A stretch of DNA of 64,000 nt from Pontibacter deserti (lineage in GTDB: Bacteria > Bacteroidota > Bacteroidia > Cytophagales > Hymenobacteraceae): the NCBI RefSeq assembly GCF_023630255.1, contig NZ_JALPRS010000002.1:434001-498000 (forward strand), given 5' to 3'. Shown here piece by piece: positions 17,050 through 25,028 of this stretch. Numbering within the stretch: the first letter of the stretch is position 1; the number at the start of each line of letters is the position of its first letter. The position numbers and the translations under genes are program-made. The notes beneath the pieces were generated by a model. The model ran no database searches, was not told the DNA's origin, and was given only the letters and a program-made list of their open reading frames with translations.

Positions 17050-17967
17050 TTACTTTAATTCCTTGTCGTAAAAAGAGTCAAGAGCTTCATCGAGGTAATT
17101 GTACTCAAAGGTAAAGCCCGTCTGGATCACTTTATTTGCACTCACGCGCTGGCTGGCAAGTATAACTTCGCTCTTCTGACCCAATACAAGGTTCAGCGCA
17201 AACTCCGGCACCTTAGGCAAAACAAGCGGCTTGTGCATTACTTCTGCCAACTCTTTGGTAAACTCTTTATTGGTAACCGGATGCGGCGCCACAGCATTAT
17301 AAACACCTTCAAACTGGTAGTCTTCTACAGCTCTTATAAAAAGCCGACAGGCATCGTCAATATGTATCCAGGACATGTACTGATTGCCAGTACCCAGCGG
17401 AGCACCAGCCATCATTTTTATCGGCCTGGCCAGTTGTGGTAGTGCACCTCCTTTATCGCTCAGTACAATACCTAAGCGCAGTATCACCGTTCTGAGGCCG
17501 GCATTCTTTACCTGCCACGCAGATGCTTCCCAGGCTTTACATACTTCAGCCAGAAAATCATCTCCTAAAATACTCTCTTCAGACACCAAGTGGTCGCCTG
17601 TGTCGCCATAAATACCAATAGCAGATGCAGAGATAAGCCCTTTAACATGATGCTCTGTTTTCTGGAGGCAGGCGTACAACAGGTTGGCGCTATCAACACG
17701 GCTTTTCAGTATCTCACGTTTGCGCTCTTCGGTCCATTTTTCATCGGCTACGCCAGCTCCTGCCAAATGAATGATATAGTCAGCATAAGTGATAGCATTA
17801 TCATCAATGTATCCTTCTTTGATATCCCAGCGGAAGGTTTTATACTTCGAGAATTTGCTTGAGTTTCTGCTTAAGTGCGCCACTTCATAGCCCTGATCGA
17901 TGAGCATCTCAGAAAGGCGTGTGCCAATCAAGCCGGAGCCACCAGTAATAAGTATTTTTTCGGGCAT
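17050..17967 (-). CDS. TIGR01777-family NAD-dependent epimerase (extended SDR)
   Basis: 305 residues, normal for the family. The N-terminal Rossmann motif ITGGSGLIGTRL (TGxxGxxG) binds NAD(P); further marks are HLAGAGVADEKWTEERK, ISASAIGIYGDTG (YxxxK region altered as in this family) and ILRLGIVLSDKGGALPQL. The C-terminal DUF1731-like part holds PEFALNLVLGQKSEVILASQRV. Members are often linked to cell division (SulA-like naming) but their substrate is not known. It is convergent with PBP1A and stands alone. Confidence 0.92.
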   Translation of the reverse strand: MPEKILITGGSGLIGTRLSEMLIDQGYEVAHLSRNSSKFSKYKTFRWDIKEGYIDDNAITYADYIIHLAGAGVADEKWTEERKREILKSRVDSANLLYACLQKTEHHVKGLISASAIGIYGDTGDHLVSEESILGDDFLAEVCKAWEASAWQVKNAGLRTVILRLGIVLSDKGGALPQLARPIKMMAGAPLGTGNQYMSWIHIDDACRLFIRAVEDYQFEGVYNAVAPHPVTNKEFTKELAEVMHKPLVLPKVPEFALNLVLGQKSEVILASQRVSANKVIQTGFTFEYNYLDEALDSFYDKELK

Positions 17968-18071
17968 AAGTCGTTATTAGAAATAGCTATATATAGAAGG
18001 TAGCCTATACGTAATTAACGTATATTTTCGTTGTGCTAACTTAGTGAATAACAGTTTTTAACAGCTGATGT

Positions 18072-18737
18072 TTACTTTTTACGGATGTGGGAGAGAAACT
18101 CACTGCGAAACTGTTCTTCCTGAAACAGGCCACTATACTCTGCTGTAATTGTGCTGCTGGTAACATCATTTACTCCACGGCTCATTACACAAAGGTGGTC
18201 AGCTTCAATCAGTACAGCTACGTCTTCTGTTTGCAAAGCCTGTTTCAGTTCGTTAGCTATCTGCATTGTCATACGCTCCTGCACCTGCGGGCGACGGGCA
18301 TAGTACTGCACAATTCGGTTCAGTTTAGATAGGCCGATAACATGCTCACCGGGTATGTAGGCCACATGCGCTTTGCCAATAATAGGTACAAAGTGGTGTT
18401 CGCAGGAAGAATAAAGTGTAATGTCGCGCTCAACCAGCATGCGGTTGTACTTGTATTTATTCTCGAACCTACGGATATCCGGTTTATTGTCTGGGTTTAA
18501 GCCGTGGAAAATCTCTTTTACATACATTTTCGCTACACGGCGTGGTGTACCTTTCAGGCTATCATCGGTCAGGTCCAGGCCTAACGTGTGCATGATCTCT
18601 CTAAAATGCTCTTCAATGATAGTTATCTTCTCCTGATCTGTCAGGTTAAAAGCATCAGGTCGGAGTGGTGTCTCCAACGAGCTCATCACGTGATCGTCCA
18701 TGGCTTCTTTGTCGTTCTCCAGGTCCTGGTTATCCAT
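18072..18737 (-). CDS. folE: GTP cyclohydrolase I
   Basis: 221 residues from the ATG at 18735-18737 (an ATG at 18765-18767 would add ten residues and overlap the upstream gene by 38 bases). The catalytic zinc site is present: SSCEHHFVPIIGKAHVAYIP and later the DHLCVMSRGV Cys loop. It opens GTP to 7,8-dihydroneopterin triphosphate, first step to folate, biopterin or queuosine. The stop of the PTPS gene overlaps its start by a few bases, so the two are translationally coupled and act in sequence. Confidence 0.97.
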   Translation of the reverse strand: MDNQDLENDKEAMDDHVMSSLETPLRPDAFNLTDQEKITIIEEHFREIMHTLGLDLTDDSLKGTPRRVAKMYVKEIFHGLNPDNKPDIRRFENKYKYNRMLVERDITLYSSCEHHFVPIIGKAHVAYIPGEHVIGLSKLNRIVQYYARRPQVQERMTMQIANELKQALQTEDVAVLIEADHLCVMSRGVNDVTSSTITAEYSGLFQEEQFRSEFLSHIRKK

Positions 18738-19137
18738 TATATTCAACAAAGTTTCTTTCGGTTTCATATAGCGTAATACCTAACGCATAGTTCTCGCTAA
18801 TCTGTGGCCGGAGTATGTTCCAGATCACAATAGCTATATTTTCAGCGGTAGGGTTTAAGTCTTTAAATTCTTCGGTATCCAGGTTCAGGTTCTTATGATC
18901 AAAACGTGCTATCACTTCCTGCTTCAGAAGTTCGCTTAGCTGTTTCAGATCATATACATAGCCGGTCTCTGCATTTACAGGCCCGGTCAGCTTCACAATT
19001 AGTTCATAGTTGTGGCCGTGGTAGTTCGGATTGCTGCATTTGTCAAATACAGCTGCGTTCTGTTCGTCGCTCCAACTGGCGTTGTACAAGCGATGCGCTG
19101 CGTTAAAATGTTCTTTTCGGCAAACAGTTACTGTCAT
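18730..19137 (-). CDS. 6-pyruvoyl-tetrahydropterin synthase family protein (Cx5HGH type)
   Basis: 135 residues, full length for the COG0720 family. Zinc ligands are the His of HFNAAHRL (residues 9-14) and HGHNY. The catalytic Cys is in CSNPNYHGHNY, i.e. Cys with five residues before HGH. This spacing is that of animal PTPS (CNNPNGHGHNY), which makes 6-pyruvoyl-tetrahydropterin, whereas QueD enzymes usually have Cys-x3-HGH. The catalytic DHKNLNLD segment and the C-terminal ETERN Glu are present. The product therefore could feed a biopterin-like cofactor, though a QueD role remains possible. It is first in the operon with folE. Confidence 0.9.
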   Translation of the reverse strand: MTVTVCRKEHFNAAHRLYNASWSDEQNAAVFDKCSNPNYHGHNYELIVKLTGPVNAETGYVYDLKQLSELLKQEVIARFDHKNLNLDTEEFKDLNPTAENIAIVIWNILRPQISENYALGITLYETERNFVEYNG

Positions 19138-19214
19138 AGTATCACCAACAACCCTTGATACACAAATGTTATACTTATAAATATACAGATTTATTATCCA
19201 TTACTTTAAGTTTG

Positions 19215-19248
19215 CAAAGGTAGCCAGTCCTGCGGAAAGGGTAAGCAA
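19215..19248 (-). promoter_or_regulatory. Candidate promoter of the PTPS-folE operon
   Basis: Minus-strand TACCTTTG (19215-19222) with TTG (19246-19248) 23 bases upstream; 78 bases before the PTPS start. Confidence 0.45.
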
Positions 19249-19357
19249 TTTTTTGGCTAAATTAGTCTGACTGAACAGGATGTTTTTCATTTGATTTACT
19301 TATTTTCGTAACGTTACATTTCGTAATCATCCAATTTATTATTCCAATTCCAGATTT

Positions 19358-20068
19358 ATGAAACTGAAAGCTTTACTACTGGGGCTGCTGTGTATGGCAG
19401 CTGGTTTGTGTAATGCCCAATCGGGTAAGGTAGAAGAGAGTGAGCAAACCGTGAACGGTATGAACAGACGAGGCCAGCAGCTGACTGTGCAGTTAGATCC
19501 TGCGTTTGTGGAGAAGCTCTGGAAAAACCAGCTAACAGAAAAAGCCGGCAAAGTGAAAGTAAAGTATACCAAAGGTGTTTACTCTTTGGATGGTGTAGTG
19601 CTGGATACAATTGCAAGCACCCCGATGCGTATTATTTCCACAGTAGCAAGCGGGCCTGAAGGGAGCCAGGTGTGGTGGTCGCTGGATATGGGTGTAGCCT
19701 ATGTAGACAAGAATGCCACGCCTAAAGAGTATGCGGCGGCAGAAGGCTTTATGATGGCTTTTGCTCGCAAAGCATACCGCGAAGATATCTTCAGACAAAT
19801 TAATCAGGCAGAAGATGTTCTGAAAGCTACGAAACTGGAGCAGGACCGCGTGGTGAAGCAGGCAAACGATATACAGGCTGGTATAGAGAAAAACAAAATG
19901 CGCAAACAGCAACTGGAAGCTGAACTGGTAAAGAATGCCGATGAGCTAAAGCAACTGGAGCAGAATGTGCAGAATAACTTAAAACAACAGGAAGCTAGTA
20001 AGCTGCAAGTACAGGAAATGGAGAAAGCTGTTGAAGCTGTTCGTGCAAAATTATTGCAAGTGAAGTAG
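19358..20068 (+). CDS. Exported coiled-coil protein, unknown function
   Basis: 236 residues with a cleavable signal (LLLGLLCMAAGLCNAQS, cut near residue 21). A globular N-terminal half (to about 130; ISTVASGPEGSQVWWSLDMG) is followed by a long coiled coil from about 148 to the end, full of Lys, Glu, Gln and Leu. It is presumably periplasmic. I do not recognise a family. It stands alone between the pterin operon and a long repeat-filled gap. Confidence 0.75.
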   Translation: MKLKALLLGLLCMAAGLCNAQSGKVEESEQTVNGMNRRGQQLTVQLDPAFVEKLWKNQLTEKAGKVKVKYTKGVYSLDGVVLDTIASTPMRIISTVASGPEGSQVWWSLDMGVAYVDKNATPKEYAAAEGFMMAFARKAYREDIFRQINQAEDVLKATKLEQDRVVKQANDIQAGIEKNKMRKQQLEAELVKNADELKQLEQNVQNNLKQQEASKLQVQEMEKAVEAVRAKLLQVK

Positions 20069-20087
20069 CAGTTTATACATGGTTTTG

Positions 20088-20117
20088 AAAGCCAGTTGCA
20101 GCGATGCAACTGGCTTT
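20088..20117 (+). terminator. Terminator after the coiled-coil protein gene
   Basis: Perfect 13-bp stem (20088-20100 with 20105-20117), GCGA loop, followed by TTGCTTTT. Confidence 0.75.
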
Positions 20118-20141
20118 TTGCTTTTATAGTACTCGTTTCTT

Positions 20142-20650
20142 TGTCATTTCGAGCCTGAGCGAGAAATCTATCCCGGCTCATAGTTGAAGTGTTTTCTAAC
20201 TCGAACCAAGCTATACTTTCATAGCTACTTTTCATCCTGGGAGCTTTACTAGCCTACAGTCTTATAGTTTACTTTGGTGCCCTTACGGCCGGGAGGCCCC
20301 GTCTTCGGGCATCGCGCTGCTTTCGCTTCCTTTGCTCGTGCCTCGCAATGCCTGGCGGCACCAGAACCTCTCGAGGCGCTCCACCCAAAGACTGTGATTA
20401 GTTCGATAGCTGATGGTGTAGCTAATTGATCGGTTATAGTTGTATAGCCTTTTCGTGGTTGTAACTCCGTAGGGACAAGTCGCGACCTGTCCTTTCTTGA
20501 TCTGTAACTATAGAACTACTGCTTATGCTATAGCAATAGCAGAACTGTCCCCTTGAGGGGACTACAGGGGTGTTGAAACAGCAACTATAAGACAATGTCT
20601 TCAATTATAGCAGCAGCAGAAAAGCTCCCCACCTTAAAGGAGGGGTTGGG
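20142..20650. repeat. Non-coding gap packed with dispersed-repeat fragments
   Basis: The 645-base gap 20069-20713 has no credible gene. Recognisable pieces: a TGTCATTTCGAG...GCGAGAAATCTA half repeat (20142-20170, also at 5079); a 108-base unit (20209-20316) whose second copy is at 23948-24055; a near-palindrome GGACAAGTCGCGACCTGTCC (20473-20492); a perfect GTCCCCTTGAGGGGAC palindrome (20547-20562); and a G-rich TAAAGGAGGGGTTGGGGGTG word (around 20635). Scattered AACTATA words fill the rest. Confidence 0.65.
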
Positions 20651-20713
20651 GGTGGTTGGATAAACGAAAACTATAAAACTATACTTTAGGCTGTACCTTA
20701 CCGATTGATTTAA

Positions 20714-21304
20714 CTATAACTTCATCCAGCGCTGTATTTCCTTTTCTGCAAACTGCTCATCTTTCCAGCTAATAAACTTGTGCCGGCTTGGCTTTGCATC
20801 ACTTACAAACCACTGCTGTAGTATGCTTTTAACTGACGTGTATTCTTTACTTAAACTAGCGTAATCGGTGGCTGTGATAAGGCGTTCGCTTGGGCGAGAT
20901 GGTACGGAAATGATAACTGGATATAGGTCACCGTTTGCCTTTTCTAACATTAAGGTTGCAATAGGTATAACTTCCATTACGGTGCCTGTTTCTGTGCGAT
21001 CAGCAATTATAAACGTGCTAAGTCCTCTGCCATTAGACCCTACTTCAGTAGATGGTATAAACCCATAATTACCCGGATAAGGCAAAGAGTTTATGACTCT
21101 GTCTTTTCCTGCCTCTTTATCATTTTCAAATTCTTTTAGCTGAGGGTTATACTTCATAGTATGGCTGGAACCAGCCGGAGTTTCTACCACAGCCTGTAAT
21201 TGCCTGGCTCCTGAATAAGTAGGCAATGCTGCGTAGTCTGTCTGGCAGCTGTACAGGCATAGTGTTAAAAGGAGCAGAAATAAAGTATAACGGTATGTAT
21301 TCAT
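20714..21304 (-). CDS. Inorganic-pyrophosphatase-like lipoprotein with altered active site
   Basis: 196 residues from the ATG at 21302-21304: a lipoprotein signal (LLLTLCLYSCQTD, Cys near 18) and a family I pyrophosphatase-like body. Landmarks are ETPAGSSHTMKYNPQ (like EIPxxSxxKYE), LPYPGNYGFIPST (the YPxNYGxIxxT core) and VMEVIPIATLMLEKANGDL. In true PPases the segment after NYGFI is GDxxDVLV with metal-binding Asp; here it is GSNGRGLSTFII, so those Asp are missing and hydrolysis of PPi is doubtful. It would sit outside the cytoplasm. An upstream in-frame start (21388) overlaps the rplS terminator region, so 21304 is chosen. Fold assignment is by motif reading only. Confidence 0.75.
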   Translation of the reverse strand: MNTYRYTLFLLLLTLCLYSCQTDYAALPTYSGARQLQAVVETPAGSSHTMKYNPQLKEFENDKEAGKDRVINSLPYPGNYGFIPSTEVGSNGRGLSTFIIADRTETGTVMEVIPIATLMLEKANGDLYPVIISVPSRPSERLITATDYASLSKEYTSVKSILQQWFVSDAKPSRHKFISWKDEQFAEKEIQRWMKL

Positions 21305-21391
21305 ATGTATAAGCTGCGTTGAGGCTAATCCAAATATAATAACAGATGGAGGTCTATCCAATACAGCTCTTTTAGTAAACAGGGACAAATA

Positions 21392-21424
21392 AAAAAGGAG
21401 CCGTTGGTTTAACGGCTCCTTTTT
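21392..21424 (-). terminator. Terminator of the rpsP-rplS operon
   Basis: Perfect 14-bp stem (21392-21405 with 21411-21424), loop GGTTT, A/T-runs at both ends, 29 bases past the rplS stop. Confidence 0.82.
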
Positions 21425-21452
21425 AACTATGGAAAATTTGTGAAAACAGGTA

Positions 21453-21806
21453 TTATCTTTTCTCCTTGATTCTTGCTGCCTTACCAGACAAGCCTCTCAG
21501 ATAGTACAATCTAGCTCTTCTTACTTTACCTTTTCTAACAAGCTCAATTTTCTCAATAGAAGGAGAAAGAAGCGGGAAAATACGCTCTAAACCAATTTGG
21601 TTAGATATTTTTCTTACAGTGAAAGTTTCGCCGTTTGTATTAACGTTCTTACGCTGAATAACAACGCCTTGGAACTGCTGAATACGCTCTTTGTTACCTT
21701 CACGGATTTTAACGTGGATGTTTATAGTATCACCCGCCTGGAAAGCAGGGAAAGCTGCACGTATGTCAGTAGATTCCTGCTCTATTAATTTAATTAATTC
21801 GCTCAT
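21453..21806 (-). CDS. rplS: 50S ribosomal protein L19
   Basis: 117 residues, normal length. The L19 fold is evident from [29 protein letters not shown] and the C-terminal [20 protein letters not shown]. It sits at the 30S-50S interface. It is last in the conserved rpsP-rimM-trmD-rplS order, but a 153-base gap with its own -7-like element (21852-21859) separates it from trmD, so it may also be transcribed independently. Confidence 0.98.
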   Translation of the reverse strand: MSELIKLIEQESTDIRAAFPAFQAGDTINIHVKIREGNKERIQQFQGVVIQRKNVNTNGETFTVRKISNQIGLERIFPLLSPSIEKIELVRKGKVRRARLYYLRGLSGKAARIKEKR

Positions 21807-21851
21807 GGCTATGTTGTTAAAGCTAAAGTGTCTTCTTCAAAATTCGGACTG

Positions 21852-21859
21852 CAAAGATA
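21852..21859 (-). promoter_or_regulatory. Candidate internal -7 element before rplS
   Basis: Minus-strand TATCTTTG matches TAnnTTTG, 45 bases before the rplS start, in the trmD-rplS gap. Confidence 0.35.
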
Positions 21860-21959
21860 TGTAATTATTTTTTACATAGGAATACTTGCCCGAAAAATTA
21901 TTTTTGTTGTGTTATAAACTGTTAGCAACTCCTGCTGCTACAGTTGCAAAATATAAATT

Positions 21960-22637
21960 TTAGTCATTAAGCAGGTCTGGCCTTCGCTGCCTGGTGCGTT
22001 CTATGGCTTGCTCAAAACGCCACTGCTCAATCTTAGGCCCATCACCAGATAAAAGTATATCAGGAACCTTCATGCCTTTATATTCTGCAGGCCTGGTAAA
22101 CACCGGAGGCGCAAGCAATCCATCCTGGAAAGAATCTGTCAGTGCTGATGATTCATCGTTCAGAACGCCAGGTATAATCCGGATAATGGCATCAGCCAAT
22201 ACAGCAGCGCCAAGTTCCCCGCCCGATAATACATAATCCCCGATGCTGATCTCATGCGTTATAAACCGCTGACGCACGCGCTCATCTACGCCTTTATAGT
22301 GTCCGCAAAGTATAATAATGTTGTGCAGCAGCGAGAACTTGTTCACTATATTCTGGTTCAGTGTCTGCCCATCAGGTGTCATATAAATAATGGCATCGTA
22401 CGTGCGGTCAGCTTGTAACTCAGAAATGCATTTGTCAATCGGTTCGATCATCATCACCATGCCGGCCCCGCCACCAAAAGCATAATCATCTATTTGGCCA
22501 TACTTGTTTATGGCATACTTACGCAGGTCGTGCACATGTACTTCTACAAGGCCTTTTTGCTGCGCACGTTTAAGTATAGAATGGCTAAAGGGGCTTTCCA
22601 GCAGGTCTGGCTGGCAGCTGATAATATCAATACGCAT
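21960..22637 (-). CDS. trmD: tRNA (guanine-37-N1) methyltransferase
   Basis: 225 residues, typical for TrmD. The SPOUT trefoil-knot SAM site is seen in [13 protein letters not shown] and [34 protein letters not shown] is the conserved N-terminal loop. It makes m1G37 in tRNAs that read CNN and GNN-type codons, preventing frameshifts. Its start overlaps the rimM stop by one base, so the two are coupled. Confidence 0.98.
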   Translation of the reverse strand: MRIDIISCQPDLLESPFSHSILKRAQQKGLVEVHVHDLRKYAINKYGQIDDYAFGGGAGMVMMIEPIDKCISELQADRTYDAIIYMTPDGQTLNQNIVNKFSLLHNIIILCGHYKGVDERVRQRFITHEISIGDYVLSGGELGAAVLADAIIRIIPGVLNDESSALTDSFQDGLLAPPVFTRPAEYKGMKVPDILLSGDGPKIEQWRFEQAIERTRQRRPDLLND

Positions 22638-23206
22638 TACTTTTCCTCATCTGCGTCATCGGCATCATCCGGAGTGCTGGGTTGAGTATAAACTTCAAGT
22701 AATCCCTCCGGCAAGTTTATATGCAGCTTTTTAGCTTCATGGTCGGCATGCAGGAAGATCTCATCTATAACAGGTATAAGCATTTCCTGGTTCTGGTACT
22801 CCATGGACATCAGCTGCTGTTGCGGCAGGTCGTAAAATTCCTTTACAATGCCCAGCTCCCCGTGGTTTTCATCTACTACGGTATAGCCTATCACTTCATG
22901 AAAGTAGAACTGGTCTTCTTCAAGCTCAGGTAATTCATCCAGTGGTAAGTATAAAGCAGTATTGCGAAGCTTTTCAGCCTGCTCCAGGGTTTTGATGTCT
23001 TCAAACTTGATAATGAAGCGGCCTTTTTGCTGCGGCTCCATGGCATCAATAAAAAATGGAACCAGCCTTCCTCCTTGGTCGAGAAAGACTGATTCCAGAT
23101 CTTCATAATCCTCAGGGTAGTCCACGTCAAAAAACGCGACAACCTGCCCCTTTATGCCATGCGTCTTAACGATGTATCCAAGCTGAAAACAAGCATCAAT
23201 ATTCAT
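22637..23206 (-). CDS. rimM: Ribosome maturation factor RimM
   Basis: 189 residues. N-terminal barrel with [18 protein letters not shown], then a PRC-barrel with [20 protein letters not shown] and the ending [11 protein letters not shown]. RimM assists 16S processing and assembly of the 30S head and binds S19. An acidic tail ([10 protein letters not shown]) follows the family core. It starts 11 bases after rpsP ends. Confidence 0.96.
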   Translation of the reverse strand: MNIDACFQLGYIVKTHGIKGQVVAFFDVDYPEDYEDLESVFLDQGGRLVPFFIDAMEPQQKGRFIIKFEDIKTLEQAEKLRNTALYLPLDELPELEEDQFYFHEVIGYTVVDENHGELGIVKEFYDLPQQQLMSMEYQNQEMLIPVIDEIFLHADHEAKKLHINLPEGLLEVYTQPSTPDDADDADEEK

Positions 23207-23217
23207 GGCACAGTAAT

Positions 23218-23763
23218 TTATGCTTGCTCTTCAGTAGATTCGCCTTCAGCAGCTGGTGCTTCAGGAGCTTCTTCTTCAGTAGCAGGTGCGTTAGCAGCAG
23301 CCTTCTCAGCATCACGCTGACGGATAGCTTCTGCACGAGCTTCTTTCTTCTTAGTTTCAGCCTCAAGAGCAGCTTTACGAGCAGCTTCTTTAGCAGAGCC
23401 TAAAGATTCAACTTTACCTGCAATCTTAGCATCTTTTGCGTTCTTCCACTCTTCGAAACGAGCATCAGCAGTTTCCTGAGTGATAGCACCTTTGTTTACA
23501 CCAATTTGCAGGTGTTTTTTGAAAAGGATACCTCTGTAAGAAAGCATTGCTTTTACAGTATCAGTTGGTTGCGCTCCGTTCATCAACCACTGGAATGCCT
23601 TCTCATCGCTGAAATCGATAGAAGCAGGGTTAGTGTTAGGGTTGTAAGTACCCAGTTTCTCGATGAATTTACCATCACGTGGTGCACGAGCGTCAGCTAC
23701 TACGATATCGTAGATAGCGGCTTTTTTGCGGCCTCTGCGGGCCAGTCTGATTTTAACAGCCAT
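23218..23763 (-). CDS. rpsP: 30S ribosomal protein S16 with long C-terminal tail
   Basis: 181 residues: the S16 core ([41 protein letters not shown]) occupies the first hundred or so residues, about the size of the whole protein in E. coli. The remainder is a charged Ala/Glu/Lys-rich helix ending in an acidic stretch ([19 protein letters not shown]). Tails of this kind are common in Bacteroidota S16. It is the first gene of the operon, with a full promoter and a leader hairpin upstream. Confidence 0.97.
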   Translation of the reverse strand: MAVKIRLARRGRKKAAIYDIVVADARAPRDGKFIEKLGTYNPNTNPASIDFSDEKAFQWLMNGAQPTDTVKAMLSYRGILFKKHLQIGVNKGAITQETADARFEEWKNAKDAKIAGKVESLGSAKEAARKAALEAETKKKEARAEAIRQRDAEKAAANAPATEEEAPEAPAAEGESTEEQA

Positions 23764-23783
23764 TTTTTATAAATTTTAAAGTC

Positions 23784-23800
23784 GGCGGAACCCGTCCGCC
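23784..23800 (-). promoter_or_regulatory. Hairpin in the rpsP 5' leader
   Basis: GGCGGA and TCCGCC pair perfectly around a 5-base loop within the transcribed leader, 20 bases before the rpsP start. It could be a regulatory structure or an mRNA stabiliser; function unknown. Confidence 0.4.
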
Positions 23801-23815
23801 AGTTTTTTAGAACCG

Positions 23816-23846
23816 CAAAGGTAAGTATAGTTTCTGTGATTTCAAA
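23816..23846 (-). promoter_or_regulatory. Promoter of the rpsP operon
   Basis: Minus-strand TTTG (23843-23846), a 19-base spacer and TACCTTTG (23816-23823), close to the Bacteroidota consensus in both sequence and spacing. Confidence 0.6.
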
Positions 23847-23947
23847 CTATAGTTAAGGTGTATGTTTTGAGATATCAGAGTCTGTAAGCGTCAGATTTAT
23901 AGTTGGTTTTGTTTGAAAATAAGAGAGGTTAATACTTTCTGCATGTA

Positions 23948-24055
23948 AGCTATACTTCCATAGCCTCCTCTATTCCTGAGAGCTCTACTTACCTATAGTT
24001 TCATCTTTTGCATTGGTGCGCTCATGGCCGTGGGGCCTCGTTTTCGGACATCTTG
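23948..24055. repeat. Second copy of the 108-base dispersed repeat
   Basis: By hand alignment without gaps 80 of 108 positions match 20209-20316. Shared blocks are AGCTATACTT, CATAGC, ATTGGTGC-like TTGGTGC, GGCC and TTCGG. It lies in the 366-base gap 23764-24129 between the rpsP promoter and the desaturase terminator; no gene is seen there. Confidence 0.65.
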
Positions 24056-24097
24056 TTTCAAAATCCCCTTTCTACGTTTTTAGGTCAGGGTTAAAAT

Positions 24098-24131
24098 AAA
24101 AAAAGCCCTCCGTTTCCGAAGGGCTTTTTTT
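24098..24131 (-). terminator. Terminator of the desaturase gene
   Basis: Seven A, GCCC, loop, GGGC and seven T form an 11-bp stem that overlaps the stop codon of the desaturase gene. Confidence 0.75.
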
Positions 24132-24870
24132 ATGCTTTCACCTTTACAGGCTTCAGTTTTATAATTCTCAGCTTATCCAGCGTCCAGATCATTGGCCAGG
24201 TTGGATCAAACTCCCACCATTTTACGCCAAAGTTAACACGGTTAGGCAGTTTATGATGGTTGTTCTGGAAAAGTTCTCCGCCAGTTAAAAAGTCGAAGAA
24301 CAAGGAGTTTCTTGACTTGTCGTTGTTATCAAAGTTCTGGTAACCATACTTGTGGCCGCTCCAGTTTACAATAGCACCATGTACGGGGCCCATTAAGAAG
24401 TGGATTGGCAACAACAGGTACATCCACCAGAACTCCGCAAACTGGATATAGAACAATACATACAACACACCCCAGCCAATTCTGGAGAAGTATGAATCAC
24501 CTACTTTTTCAATAAAATTCCATACCGGATAGTTGCCGTCAAAACGTCGCTCCGGCTCCACACGGTTATTCAGTACATCGTTGTAGATATTTTTGGTCTT
24601 CCACATCATGGTAAACGCATTATTAGAATAATGCGGCGAGTGCGGGTCACGTTCTGTATCTGAGAAGGCGTGGTGCATGCGGTGCAAAATAGCATAGGCG
24701 CGCGGCGACAGGAAAGAAGAGCCTTGTGCAATGTAAGTAAGCAGGTAAAATGCTTTCTCCCAAAATGGGTTCATGGTAAACATTTTATGTGCAGCATAGC
24801 GATGCAGGAAAAATGTCTGCACAAATAGTGACAAGTACCAATGTACTAAAAAGAAAATCAGGATAGCCAT
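24130..24870 (-). CDS. Acyl-CoA/fatty acid desaturase
   Basis: 246 residues, membrane-bound di-iron desaturase of the stearoyl-CoA type. Three His boxes are present: HRYAAH (HxxxxH) near residue 23, HRMHHAF (HxxHH) near 64, and NNHHKLPNR (HH) near 205. Hydrophobic segments surround them. It introduces a cis double bond, probably at delta-9, to adjust membrane fluidity; electron donor unknown. A promoter with TTTG-N16-TAATTTTG lies upstream. Monocistronic. Confidence 0.93.
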   Translation of the reverse strand: MAILIFFLVHWYLSLFVQTFFLHRYAAHKMFTMNPFWEKAFYLLTYIAQGSSFLSPRAYAILHRMHHAFSDTERDPHSPHYSNNAFTMMWKTKNIYNDVLNNRVEPERRFDGNYPVWNFIEKVGDSYFSRIGWGVLYVLFYIQFAEFWWMYLLLPIHFLMGPVHGAIVNWSGHKYGYQNFDNNDKSRNSLFFDFLTGGELFQNNHHKLPNRVNFGVKWWEFDPTWPMIWTLDKLRIIKLKPVKVKA

Positions 24871-24938
24871 TAAAGCGGTTGAATTGGTATTTAATTAGTT
24901 GTTGGGCAAGTATAAAATATAGTTCTGCCACTTGCCTG

Positions 24939-24966
24939 CAAAATTACGACAGGAATTTCTATCAAA
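24939..24966 (-). promoter_or_regulatory. Candidate desaturase promoter
   Basis: Minus-strand TTTG (24963-24966), 16-base spacer, TAATTTTG (24939-24946), 68 bases before the start codon. Confidence 0.5.
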
Positions 24967-25028
24967 ATAGCCAAAGCGGTATAAAAGTTCAGAAAGGTGA
25001 TAAGAATCATCCTTATAGGGAAGTGTAA

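Noticed and set aside
20069-20713. Possible insertion-sequence remnant in the 645-base gap
   Set aside because: No transposase frame, no terminal inverted repeats with target duplication; only short dispersed repeat words.
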